Shown: one piece after another, positions 6,415 to 12,999 of the stretch
How positions within the stretch are numbered: position 1 is the first letter of the stretch
How the letters are laid out: each line of letters begins with the position of its first letter
Assembly (NCBI GenBank): GCA_029863355.1
Contig: JAOTVO010000045.1
Span: forward strand, 1-12,999
Source: Candidatus Krumholzibacteriia bacterium
GTDB lineage: Bacteria; Krumholzibacteriota; Krumholzibacteria; WVZY01; JAKEHA01
Direction: 5' to 3'
DNA length: 12,999 nt
Program-made: the position numbers and the translations under genes
Notes under the pieces: generated by a model
Told to the model about the DNA's origin: nothing
What the model saw: only the letters and a program-made list of their open reading frames with translations
The model's database searches: none

Positions 6415-7635
6415 TCAGCGAGAAGCGCCGCCGGCGCGCGATGGCGCCAGCCACTCCAGCGGATTGAGCGCCCGCTTGGACTGGCGGACCTCGAAGTGGC
6501 ACACGAAACCTTCGAGGGACCCGGTGTCGCCGACCTCGGCGATCACTTCCCGCGACTGCACCGATTGCCCCTGCGCCACGAAAGTGGCGGCGACGTGCGC
6601 ATACAGGGTGTAGTACCCGCCGCCGTGATTCAGAATGATGCACTTGCCGTAGGCGTCTATCCAGTCGACGAACTCGACCACGCCCGCCGATACGGCGAGG
6701 ATCGGAGTGCCCGAGGGGGCGGAGATATCGATGCCGTTGTTGAATGTGACCGTGGCGTACTTTGGGTGCGTGATCTTGCCGAACTTGCGAATCACCTTGC
6801 CTTCCACCGGCCACGGCAACCGGCCCTTGAGGACGGCAAAGTTGCCCAGCCCCTCCAGGGTCTGCCGCTCCTCCTCCGTGCGTTCGCGCTCGAGCCGGGT
6901 GATGAGATCCTGCACTTCCTTCTGTGACTTTTCCAGCGTGGCGATCGCTTTGCTGTGCTGGCTCTTCTGGCCGCGGATCTGCGCCAGCGTGCTTTCGCGC
7001 TCCTTCTTGTTCGCCTCCAGCTTGCGCGCCTCCTCCTCGCGCTCCTGCCGGAGCACGACCAGATCGGAGAGGGACTCGACCAGCCGCGCGCGCTCCACCT
7101 CGAGGACCCGCTTGCGCCCGTGATAATCCGCGATCATGGCCGCGTCCTGCTCCGCGATGATCTGCATGTAGCGATAGCGCGTGAGCGCCTGTTCGATATT
7201 CGAGCTGCCCAGCAAGACCTCCCAGCGGAAGCGAGGGTCGCGCGTGTACATCTGGCGTACGCGTCGGGCCAGCGCCTCTCGCCGCACGGCGATCAACGCC
7301 TCGTCGGCGCCGATCTCGTTCTGCAGGCTGTCGATCTGGGCGCCGAGCAACGCCTCCTGCTCCGTCAGATTGCGCAAGAACCGCCGGGACAGATCGATCT
7401 CCTTGTCCAGGTTCGAAAGCCTATTCATCACCGTAACTTCCTGCTTCTTCAACTCCCCCGAACGTTTTCGATGGTCGTCGATCTCCTTCTTGATGCGGCC
7501 AAGCTCCTTCTCCTTGTCGTCGATGCGTGTCTCGAGCGTCTGCGCCGACGCGCAGACCGGCGCGCCGGCGATCATCGCAACGGCCAACGCCGCCACGACC
7601 AGAGGCACGCCAATATGGGACGCGGTCCGGTTCAT
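6415..7635 (-). CDS. envC: EnvC-like murein hydrolase activator (coiled coil plus degenerate LytM/M23 domain)
   Basis: 406-residue periplasmic protein. A signal peptide (residues 1-31, ending ASAQ) is followed by a long charged coiled coil (about 33-262) and a LytM/M23 domain (about 270-396). In active M23 peptidases the metal is held by HxGxD and the second His of HxH. Here these read N299-N-G-I-D303 and V378-C-H380, so the first His and the first HxH His are lost while Asp303, H347 and H380 remain. That pattern fits EnvC-type activators, which switch on amidases rather than cut peptidoglycan. The family works with FtsEX: ATP hydrolysis by FtsE moves FtsX, which repositions the coiled coil. 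The gene begins 13 bp after ftsX, same strand, without a clear SD, completing a three-gene FtsEX-EnvC set. The amidase itself is not in the window. Alternative: a paralogous M23-like protein. Confidence 0.9.
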   Translation of the reverse strand: MNRTASHIGVPLVVAALAVAMIAGAPVCASAQTLETRIDDKEKELGRIKKEIDDHRKRSGELKKQEVTVMNRLSNLDKEIDLSRRFLRNLTEQEALLGAQIDSLQNEIGADEALIAVRREALARRVRQMYTRDPRFRWEVLLGSSNIEQALTRYRYMQIIAEQDAAMIADYHGRKRVLEVERARLVESLSDLVVLRQEREEEARKLEANKKERESTLAQIRGQKSQHSKAIATLEKSQKEVQDLITRLERERTEEERQTLEGLGNFAVLKGRLPWPVEGKVIRKFGKITHPKYATVTFNNGIDISAPSGTPILAVSAGVVEFVDWIDAYGKCIILNHGGGYYTLYAHVAATFVAQGQSVQSREVIAEVGDTGSLEGFVCHFEVRQSKRALNPLEWLAPSRAGGASR

Positions 7636-7648
7636 GAGAATCCGAGGG

Positions 7649-8515
7649 TCACACTCTCAAGTAGCGCCGGAGCGCGGTGAAGCTCCCGACCGATCCGATC
7701 GCTATGCACGTGAAGGTGTAGATCATCGCCTTCTCGGCGGAGAAGTAGGTCAGGTCGGGCAGATAGCGCCGGCTCAGCAGCGTGACGCCGGTAAGGAGTA
7801 GCAGCGAGACGGCGGCGGCCACACCGCCCTGGAAGGCCCCCTCGACGATGAAGGGCATGGTGACGAAGCGGTTGGTCGCTCCCACGAGCCTGAGGATCTC
7901 GATGGAACGGCGGCGACCGATGACGGTGAGTCGCACCGCGTTTGAAATGATGAACACGGCGGAGAGAATCACGATCAGGCCGACCACTGTGTCCACGTAG
8001 TAAGCGGCCTTGACGATGGCAGTGAACTTGTCCAGGAACTCCTTCCCGTAACGAACTTCGCTCACCCCGTCGAGCTGCAGCATCTTGCCGGCCGCGTACG
8101 CAATCGACTGCCGGTTCTTGTGCTCCGTTCTTGGCTGCACCCAAAAGGCGTGGGGCAGCGGGTTGGCCTCGAGCGCGTCCAGCAAATCGGTCTCCTCTCC
8201 CAGCTGTTGCCGGAAGTCGGCGAGCGCTTGCTGCTTGGAGACAAAAACCACCGTGTCCGTCTCGTCCATGGCGACGATTTGCCGATGCAGCGTCTCGACG
8301 CCGGTTTGGGAGACGCCGTCTTCCAGATAGACGTAGATCTTGAGATCGCGGTGCGCCTCGCCTACCAGGCGCAGGAGGTTGTCCGTGGCCAGCAGGAAGA
8401 CGGCGAGCATGAGCAGAGAGAGGCTCATGATCACGACCGATATCGCCGTGACGCCCTTGTGCCGGAGCAGCGTACGAAACGCCTCCTGCGTGAGATAGAC
8501 GCCCTTGCGGATCAT
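7649..8515 (-). CDS. ftsX: Cell-division permease-like protein FtsX
   Basis: 288-residue membrane partner of FtsE. One N-terminal helix (about 22-44) is followed by the extracellular domain (about 50-170, with the family's NPLPHAF at 118-124), then three helices at about 173-193, 222-244 and 263-283. The cytosolic loop RLTVIGRRRSIEILRLVGATNRF (195-217) is the conserved coupling segment that contacts FtsE. The ATG overlaps the ftsE stop in ATGA, and GAGGAG lies five bases upstream inside ftsE, so the two are translated together. FtsX passes the FtsE signal to a periplasmic coiled-coil partner, here very likely the downstream EnvC-like protein, at the septum. Confidence 0.96.
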   Translation of the reverse strand: MIRKGVYLTQEAFRTLLRHKGVTAISVVIMSLSLLMLAVFLLATDNLLRLVGEAHRDLKIYVYLEDGVSQTGVETLHRQIVAMDETDTVVFVSKQQALADFRQQLGEETDLLDALEANPLPHAFWVQPRTEHKNRQSIAYAAGKMLQLDGVSEVRYGKEFLDKFTAIVKAAYYVDTVVGLIVILSAVFIISNAVRLTVIGRRRSIEILRLVGATNRFVTMPFIVEGAFQGGVAAAVSLLLLTGVTLLSRRYLPDLTYFSAEKAMIYTFTCIAIGSVGSFTALRRYLRV

Positions 8516-9393
8516 GTCAGCTCCTCGCCGTCACCGGCCTCCGGCAGTCCCGGGAGTGGCACCTCCGCCGCAGCCGGCAGGTCGTCGGTGGTGGCCGCCG
8601 TCGACACGCGCCGGCTTCGCTCCAGGTCCGTCTGGATGCGCTGCATGCGCACCCGCTCGCGCTGCAGCGTGTCGAGGCGATCGGAGAGATCACCCGTGAG
8701 TCCCGTGCGCTTGTCCTCGAACAGTTTGCCTTCGCGCAAGTGGAGGATGCGCTGGCCGAAGTTGCGTACCATCGCGTGGTCGTGCGTAGCCATGAGCACG
8801 GCCGTGCCCGCGCTGTTGATCCGGAATAGCAAGCGCAGGATCTCTTCCGTCACTTCCGGATCCAGGTTGCCGGTGGGCTCGTCGGCCAGAATGATCGACG
8901 GGTTGTTCGCCAGCGCGCGGGCGATGGCAACACGCTGTTGCTCGCCGCCCGACAGTGAGCGCGGCAGATCCTTTCGCTTGTGGTAGAGCCCCACCTGATT
9001 GAGCACCTGCGTGACGCGCCGTTTCAAGTCGTAGCCGGACGTGCCCGTCACGCGCATGGCGATGGCCACGTTCTCGAACACGTCGCGATCCTCCAGGAGC
9101 TTGAAATCCTGGAAGATCACCCCGAGACGCCGGCGGAGAAAGGGCACCTGCCGGCGCTTCATGCGCGTCGAGACGAACTCGCCGACCACGACCTGCCCTT
9201 CGCTCGGCATCTCGTCCATGTAGACCATGCGCATCAACGTGCTCTTGCCCGCCCCGCTCGGCCCCACCAGGAAGACGAACTCCCCGTTGGACACGGTGAG
9301 CGACACATCGTCGAGCGCCACCCGGTCGCCGTAGCGCTTGGAGAGGTGGTAGATCCCTATGACGGTGCGATCTTCGCGCGAGTTATCGTTCAT
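8512..9393 (-). CDS. ftsE: Cell-division ATP-binding protein FtsE with long C-terminal tail
   Basis: ABC-type ATPase. From the ATG at 9393 it has 293 residues: Walker A GPSGAGKS (44-51), Q-loop Q95 (GVIFQDF), signature LSGGEQ (147-152), Walker B IILADEP (167-173), D-loop, and switch His204 (MATHDH). The YMDEMPSEG segment and the tight pairing with ftsX identify FtsE rather than a LolD or MacB transporter. Usual FtsE proteins are about 220-230 residues; this one adds about 65. The tail first holds a charged, probably helical part (DLSDRLDTLQRERVRMQRI), then a low-complexity acidic, Pro- and Ala-rich end. The start is uncertain: in-frame ATG 9426 and TTG 9441 exist upstream, none has a good SD, and family similarity begins only at VIGIYHLSKRYG. 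A weak promoter fits 9393 best. Confidence 0.93.
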   Translation of the reverse strand: MNDNSREDRTVIGIYHLSKRYGDRVALDDVSLTVSNGEFVFLVGPSGAGKSTLMRMVYMDEMPSEGQVVVGEFVSTRMKRRQVPFLRRRLGVIFQDFKLLEDRDVFENVAIAMRVTGTSGYDLKRRVTQVLNQVGLYHKRKDLPRSLSGGEQQRVAIARALANNPSIILADEPTGNLDPEVTEEILRLLFRINSAGTAVLMATHDHAMVRNFGQRILHLREGKLFEDKRTGLTGDLSDRLDTLQRERVRMQRIQTDLERSRRVSTAATTDDLPAAAEVPLPGLPEAGDGEELT

Positions 9394-9411
9394 GTCGGTT
9401 GTGGCCGCGGA

Positions 9412-9441
9412 ATTGTCCCCGCCCATGGCGGAGGAGGGCAA
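9412..9441 (-). promoter_or_regulatory. Weak candidate promoter for ftsEX-envC
   Basis: TTGCCC (9441-9436) and GACAAT (9417-9412) on the minus strand, each 4 of 6 with the consensus, are separated by 18 nt. If real, the transcript would start near 9405 and only the ATG at 9393 could be used for ftsE. The match is modest, and read-through from pdxA is an equally good source of ftsE mRNA. Confidence 0.25.
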
Positions 9442-9564
9442 ACCTGCTTATCCCACACGGATCGATCCGGCTCCAGGGACATTTTCCCGGCTACAACCCA
9501 CATCAAGACGCGGGCCAGCGCGCTGGCGCACGAGTGCCCCTGTAACCATATATTCTAAAATAAG
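9442..9564. other. Intergenic region between pdxA and ftsE with AT-rich island and 12-bp palindrome
   Basis: No gene is seen here. Next to the pdxA stop lies an AT-rich island (about 9541-9567) that stands out from the GC-rich surroundings. It contains several -10-like hexamers on either strand (TAGAAT on minus at 9557-9552, TATATT on plus at 9549-9554), but no matching -35 at 16-18 nt. Further on is a perfect 12-bp palindrome CGGATCGATCCG (9458-9469). No stem followed by a T run is present, so I cannot call a terminator for pdxA. Confidence 0.5.
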
Positions 9565-10668
9565 TTAGGTTTCTGGCCTCGCCCCGGCCGGCCCGCCCTG
9601 GTCGGTTTCCGACCACCCCGGCGGGGTGGCGGCGCCCGCCCGGCTCCCGGCGCTCGCGCAGAGCGCCTCGGCCAGCGCGTAGGCTGCGTGCAGCGATTCC
9701 GTGCTGGCGACCCCTTTGCCGGCGATGTCGAGGGCCGTGCCGTGATCGACCGACGTGCGCAGCACGGGGAGCCCGATGGTGACGTTCACGCCCCGCCGCT
9801 GGGCGATCATCTTGAACGGCGCCAGTCCCTGATCGTGGTACATGGTGACGTACGCATCGTAGGCGCGCGCGCCGGCGTCGCCGGCGACGTGCGCCGCATA
9901 CGCCTCCTGGAACATCGCGTCGGCGGAGAGCGGCCCGGTCACGTCCAATCCCGCCGTGCGCAACGCCTCCAGCACCGGCACGATGACATCTCGCTCGTCG
10001 GTCCCGAGGACGCCCCCCTCGCCGGCGTGCGGGTTGAGCCCCGCCACGGCGATGCGCGGCCGGGCGATGCCGAACACGCCGCGCAGCCCGGCGTGGGTCT
10101 CGCGCAGGCACGCTTCCAGGGCCGCAGCCGTGACGCGCGGGGCCACCTCGCGCAGCGGCAGGTGCCGCGTGAGCGGCACCACGCGCAGGTTCCCGACCAC
10201 CATCATCATCTGGCAATGCGGGCGCTCCAGGAGCTGGGCGAGCATCTCGGTGTGCCCCGAAAACGGGAAGCCGGCCAGACCGAGCGACCGCTTCGAGATC
10301 GGCGCGGTGACGATCGCCGCCACCTTTCCCCGGCGCGCGAGCTGGCAGGCGACTTCGATCGCGACGCCCGCGTGCAACCCCGCGCCGGCGCTCTCCACTC
10401 CCGCCGAGAACGGCGCCTCTACCCCGGTGTCCAGGACCGCCACCGGCGCGGCCGATGCCGGCCCCGTCGTCGCCTCTTCGAGCGAGCCCACCTCGGGGCA
10501 CTGCAGGCCCTCGCGTTCACGCCACCCTCCCCAGGCCGCCGCAGCGCCGATCAGCAGGGCGCGCGAGCGTGCGGGCGCAGCACCCGCGAAGAGCCGGGCG
10601 ACGATCTCCGGGCCGATCCCGGCGGGGTCTCCGATGGTGACGGCGATCAGCGGTTGGGGTGCTTTCAC
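9565..10668 (-). CDS. pdxA: 4-hydroxythreonine-4-phosphate dehydrogenase
   Basis: 367-residue cytosolic enzyme of the DXP-dependent pyridoxal phosphate pathway. It oxidises 4-phosphohydroxy-L-threonine with NAD(P)+, and the product is used by PdxJ. Family motifs are clear: GDPAGIGPE (13-21), TAPISKRS (121-128), FSGHTEML (136-143), TRHLPL (167-172), GLNPHAGEGG (210-219), MYHDQGLAPFK (276-286) and SVDHGTALDIAG (306-317). The three metal-binding histidines correspond to H169, H214 and H278. Residues from about 340 on form a low-complexity Gly/Ala/Pro tail beyond the usual end of the enzyme. The start is GTG at 10668, immediately after a 16-bp palindrome and without a Shine-Dalgarno. It follows the rqcP-like gene by 21 bp; surA lies one gene further up, echoing the surA-pdxA order known from Escherichia. 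Confidence 0.96.
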   Translation of the reverse strand: MKAPQPLIAVTIGDPAGIGPEIVARLFAGAAPARSRALLIGAAAAWGGWREREGLQCPEVGSLEEATTGPASAAPVAVLDTGVEAPFSAGVESAGAGLHAGVAIEVACQLARRGKVAAIVTAPISKRSLGLAGFPFSGHTEMLAQLLERPHCQMMMVVGNLRVVPLTRHLPLREVAPRVTAAALEACLRETHAGLRGVFGIARPRIAVAGLNPHAGEGGVLGTDERDVIVPVLEALRTAGLDVTGPLSADAMFQEAYAAHVAGDAGARAYDAYVTMYHDQGLAPFKMIAQRRGVNVTIGLPVLRTSVDHGTALDIAGKGVASTESLHAAYALAEALCASAGSRAGAATPPGWSETDQGGPAGARPET

Positions 10669-10684
10669 GGCTACGATCGTAGCC
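10669..10684. repeat. 16-bp perfect palindrome abutting the pdxA start codon
   Basis: GGCTACGATCGTAGCC is fully self-complementary (8-bp half sites, no spacer). Its last base touches the GTG of pdxA and it fills most of the 21-bp gap after the rqcP-like stop codon. It occupies the place where a Shine-Dalgarno would be expected. As DNA it could be a dimeric repressor site; as RNA it could fold only into a short hairpin. No T run follows, so it is not a standard terminator. Confidence 0.6.
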
Positions 10685-10689
10685 CAAAA

Positions 10690-10980
10690 TCAGGGCCCGT
10701 CCAGGAGGCTTTCTTCGGGATCGGCCTCGCCCTCCGACTCCAGGATGGCGTAGCACTGGCGAGAGCGCGCCTTGCTGAGCTGCCGCTCGGGAACGGCGCG
10801 GATTTCGAGCCGGATCTTGCGGCGGGGGAACTCGATCACTACCCGGTGCCCCGCTCGGAGCGTCGAGGCGGCGCGCGCGGGGACGCCGTCCACCAGCACG
10901 CGGCCGGCATCGCACAGCGACTTGGCGGCGGAACGGCTCTTGACCAGACAGAGATGCTTCAACGCGAGGTCGAGACGCAC
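10690..10980 (-). CDS. rqcP: RqcP-like S4-domain RNA-binding protein
   Basis: 96-residue protein with an N-terminal S4 domain (MRLDLALKHLCLVKSRSAAKSLCDAG, then VLVDG and a basic strand IEFPRRKIRLEI). A C-terminal helix reading SKARSRQCYAILESE closely parallels the tail of Bacillus RqcP (YabO). RqcP binds the large ribosomal subunit and helps RqcH add alanine tails to stalled nascent chains. A more generic Hsp15-type S4 protein is the alternative, but Hsp15 is longer (about 130 residues). The GTG start lies five bases after the surA stop with no SD, implying translational coupling. It is an unusual passenger between surA and pdxA. No rqcH is in the window, so the pathway is not shown to be complete. 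Confidence 0.8.
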   Translation of the reverse strand: MRLDLALKHLCLVKSRSAAKSLCDAGRVLVDGVPARAASTLRAGHRVVIEFPRRKIRLEIRAVPERQLSKARSRQCYAILESEGEADPEESLLDGP

Positions 10981-10985
10981 GGCGG

Positions 10986-12317
10986 TCAGTCGACGGCGGG
11001 AGGCTCGCCCTTGAGGTCGACGTGGAACTTCTCGCGCAGCCCCTCCACGTAGTCGGCGTACATCGCCCCGGCCTGCTCCCCCTGGTACAGCCGCATGAGC
11101 TCCTGCCGCACCTCTTCGAATTCGTACGGCCGCGCGCCCTCGCTCCCCTCGAGCTTGACGATGCGGAACCCGGCCGACTCGCGTAGAACCTGGCTGATCT
11201 CGCCCAGCTTCATTTCCGTCAGCACGTCCTGGAAGAACTGGGGCAGGTCGGCCACCTTGAGCCAGCCGAGGTCGCCGCCGGGGCCGCCGTTGGGGTCGCT
11301 GCTGTAGCGGTCGGCGAGCGAGTCGAAAGGCGCGCCGGCGAGCAGCGCTTCGCGGATCTCCGTGGCCGTTTCGAAGACCTCCGCGATGTCGCCCTCCGAG
11401 GCCTGGGCTCGGATCAGTATGTGACGCAGGCGCACCTCGCCCGTGACGGGGTTGCGCTCGGTGGCTTGGATGACATGGTAGCCGTAAGTGGTGAGTACGG
11501 GCTCGCTGACCTCCCCTATCTCGAGCGCGGCCGCGGCCGCCGCGAAGGCCGGCTCGCTCAGGTCGGAAATCCGGAGCCAGCCCAGATCCCCGCCCCCGGG
11601 CGCACTGGGATCCTCGGAGCGGTCGCGCGCCAGGTCGGCAAACGGCTCTCCCGCGAGCAGCCGGCGATGGATATCGTCGATTTTCTGGCGCGCGGCCGAG
11701 CTGGCGCCGGCTGAGGCCGCGAAGGGGATGAAGATGGTCTTCAGGTGAACGACGGCCGGCCGCTCCGGAATCTCGGCGCGATGCTCGTCGTAGTAACGGC
11801 GCAGATCATCGTCGCTGACCTCGCGCCGTTGCTTCGCCATCTCCGCCTGCAGCACGCGCTCGACGAGCATGCGGTTCTTGATCTGGCGGCGGTAGAGCTG
11901 CTTGAGCTCGTCGATGGTGAAACCCTCGCGAGCGAGCTGTCTCGTGAACGCCTCTTCGCCGCCGAGCAGGCGCCGGTTCTCCTCGAGCGCCCGCTGCACC
12001 TGCTCTTCGACCTCCTTGAAGGGAACGTCGATCCCGAGACGTCCCGCCTGCGCGATGACGAGGCGATCATTAATGAGGTCCTGCAGCACCTTCTCGGCCA
12101 GCGCGGCGCGCTCCTCTTCGGAGAGCGACAGGCGACCTTCCTGCAGCATGATCTGCCTGACCACCTGCTCGACGTCGCTATGAAAAATCGCCTCGTCCTC
12201 CACCACGGCGACGATGCGATCGATCAGCTCGCCCTCTTCGGCGCGGCCGGTCCCCGTAGCGGCGACGACGGTCGCCAGCATCGCCAGCATCACCAACCCG
12301 GGAGTTCTCACCCTCAT
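10986..12317 (-). CDS. surA: SurA-like periplasmic chaperone with two parvulin domains
   Basis: 443-residue exported chaperone/peptidyl-prolyl isomerase. A signal peptide (1-26, ending GRA) is followed by the SurA-type helical N domain (about 28-165, starting DRIVAVVEDEAIFHSDVE). Parvulin 1 spans about 188-287 (H191, GGGDLGW 241-247, GYH 279-281) and parvulin 2 about 297-392 (H299, GGDLGW 347-352). A C-terminal helix of about 50 residues completes the chaperone module. Parvulin 2 reads GFR at 382-384 where the second His of the active site is expected. The family escorts unfolded outer-membrane proteins across the periplasm. The ATG overlaps the stop of the preceding isomerase gene in ATGA. 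The architecture matches Escherichia SurA, and pdxA nearby supports the name. Confidence 0.92.
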   Translation of the reverse strand: MRVRTPGLVMLAMLATVVAATGTGRAEEGELIDRIVAVVEDEAIFHSDVEQVVRQIMLQEGRLSLSEEERAALAEKVLQDLINDRLVIAQAGRLGIDVPFKEVEEQVQRALEENRRLLGGEEAFTRQLAREGFTIDELKQLYRRQIKNRMLVERVLQAEMAKQRREVSDDDLRRYYDEHRAEIPERPAVVHLKTIFIPFAASAGASSAARQKIDDIHRRLLAGEPFADLARDRSEDPSAPGGGDLGWLRISDLSEPAFAAAAAALEIGEVSEPVLTTYGYHVIQATERNPVTGEVRLRHILIRAQASEGDIAEVFETATEIREALLAGAPFDSLADRYSSDPNGGPGGDLGWLKVADLPQFFQDVLTEMKLGEISQVLRESAGFRIVKLEGSEGARPYEFEEVRQELMRLYQGEQAGAMYADYVEGLREKFHVDLKGEPPAVD

Positions 12318-12999
12318 TCCTGCGACCCCCCGCCCGCGTACGTGCCCAGGGTGTCGGCGACGGGGTCGGTGGCCCGCGGCGGCGGCGGCGGGGCGGCCGT
12401 CGCGCCGGTATCCACCAGGAGCCTCAGCTCCGGATCCAGCACCTCGATTTCGGCGGACGAGACGAGGCCCTCGATGAGGCTGTCATAGATGGCGTTGCGC
12501 TTTTGCAGAAGCAGCATGCGCGAGATCTCCGGAGCGGCGTCCTCGTAGTCGAGCTTATCGCGCGCGTCGCGAACGTCCATCAGCTTGATAATGTGGTAGC
12601 CGAAGTCCGACTCTATGATGTCGCTTACATCGCCGACCCCCATGGCAAAGACCACGTGCTCGAACTCCGGGATCATGTTGCCTTTGGAGAGGAAGCCAAG
12701 GTCGCCGCCGATTCCCGTGTGCTTGTCAATCGAGTAGCGGCGCGCCACCCAGGAGAACGTCCGCTGCTGCAGCATTTCCTTGGCCTTCTCCGCTTCCTCC
12801 AGCGTGTTGACCAGGATATGACTGACGCGGTATTCGCGCGTGTATTCGGCGCGCCGGGCATCGTAGTAGGCGCGCACTTCCTGCTCGGTGACGACGGCGC
12901 GGTTCTTGATGACCTCCTGCACGAAACGGTCCGCCACGAGGTCCTTCTTGTACTGTTCGAGTCGGGTCTCGATGTCGCGGGATATCCCGAATCCCTGAC
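12314..12999 (-). CDS. Parvulin-type peptidyl-prolyl isomerase, C-terminal part (5' end outside window)
   Basis: 228 codons are in the window. The frame remains open to the right edge (reading GFGISRDIETRLEQYKKDLVADRFV), so a GTG at 12937 is not the start. The visible part holds the end of a SurA-type helical N domain and one complete parvulin domain: VSHILVNT, GGDLGFLSKG, FGYHIIKL. Both conserved His are present. Next come a helical segment rich in Arg/Leu and a low-complexity tail with five prolines in a row and TYAGGGSQE at the end. It probably begins with a signal or lipoprotein peptide outside the window and acts in the periplasm. The stop overlaps the surA start (ATGA), so the two isomerases are translated as a pair. 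Confidence 0.9.
   Translation of the reverse strand, partial: QGFGISRDIETRLEQYKKDLVADRFVQEVIKNRAVVTEQEVRAYYDARRAEYTREYRVSHILVNTLEEAEKAKEMLQQRTFSWVARRYSIDKHTGIGGDLGFLSKGNMIPEFEHVVFAMGVGDVSDIIESDFGYHIIKLMDVRDARDKLDYEDAAPEISRMLLLQKRNAIYDSLIEGLVSSAEIEVLDPELRLLVDTGATAAPPPPPRATDPVADTLGTYAGGGSQE

Noticed and set aside
6390..6420. Inverted repeat CGCTGA/TCAGCG between the exported-protein gene and envC as a two-way terminator
   Set aside because: The six-base match is produced by both genes ending in CGC TGA (Arg-stop). There is no T run on either side and the loop is long.
6700..6760. EnvC-like protein as an active zinc metallopeptidase
   Set aside because: The HxGxD His is Asn299 and the first His of HxH is Val378, so the canonical metal and catalytic set is incomplete.
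9394..9441. Earlier ftsE starts (ATG 9426, TTG 9441)
   Set aside because: They add a low-complexity leader with no similarity to FtsE and no good Shine-Dalgarno. They cannot be fully excluded, since ATG 9393 also lacks one.
9599..9615. Hairpin TGGTCGG-TTT-CCGACCA as a pdxA terminator
   Set aside because: It lies inside the pdxA coding sequence, upstream of the stop, and is not followed by a T run on the minus strand.
12314..12937. GTG at 12937 as the true start of the upstream parvulin gene
   Set aside because: The frame continues open to the edge of the window with sequence typical of the SurA-type helical N domain, so the gene is partial.

Overview
The window is a GC-rich, densely packed stretch of ordinary bacterial chromosome with no phage, insertion sequence, CRISPR array, tRNA or rRNA that I can see. 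An outer-membrane bacterium is indicated by SurA-type periplasmic isomerases, by the FtsEX/EnvC set, and by the surA...pdxA neighbourhood also known from Proteobacteria. The mixture of SD-led, leaderless-looking and SD-less starts, and the form of the genes, would suit an uncultured GC-rich Gram-negative lineage (for example Gemmatimonadota, Eisenbacteria, Krumholzibacteriota or Latescibacterota). That placement is a guess, because nothing in the window is taxonomically decisive.

Layout. Positions 1-1392 (minus) hold the N-terminal 464 codons of methionyl-tRNA synthetase, which runs off the left edge. A 202-bp divergent intergenic region carries two back-to-back sigma70-like promoters, one for metG and one for a plus-strand TerC-family membrane protein (1595-2317). 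The TerC gene converges on, and overlaps by 23 bp, the end of a minus-strand run holB - mscS - lapA-like - corA (5685 down to 2295). This run combines the clamp-loader delta' subunit with three membrane proteins: a mechanosensitive channel, a small LapA-domain protein and a Mg2+ channel. A second divergent promoter region (5686-5786) separates holB from a plus-strand gene for an unrecognised exported protein (5787-6395).

From 12999 down to 6415 the minus strand carries a second long run: a partial parvulin isomerase, a SurA-like double-parvulin chaperone, an RqcP-like S4 protein, pdxA, then (after a 171-bp gap containing an AT-rich island) ftsE, ftsX and an EnvC-like LytM protein. The first four are nearly contiguous, with one 4-bp ATGA overlap and gaps of 5 and 21 bp. 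ftsE/ftsX also share an ATGA overlap, and envC follows after 13 bp.

How the parts fit. FtsE (ATPase), FtsX (membrane partner) and the EnvC-like protein (coiled coil plus a LytM domain that has lost metal ligands) form a complete septal peptidoglycan-hydrolase activation module. The two parvulins would fold outer-membrane and periplasmic proteins. RqcP is a translation quality-control factor and PdxA makes vitamin B6. The mscS/lapA/corA/TerC block concerns osmotic release and divalent-cation traffic. No convincing rho-independent terminator (GC stem plus T run) was seen anywhere. I found no clearly new system. The most useful leads are the unrecognised exported protein, a 16-bp perfect palindrome abutting the pdxA start, an apparently leaderless holB promoter, a hairpin at the predicted 5' end of the TerC mRNA, and an FtsE with a long C-terminal tail.
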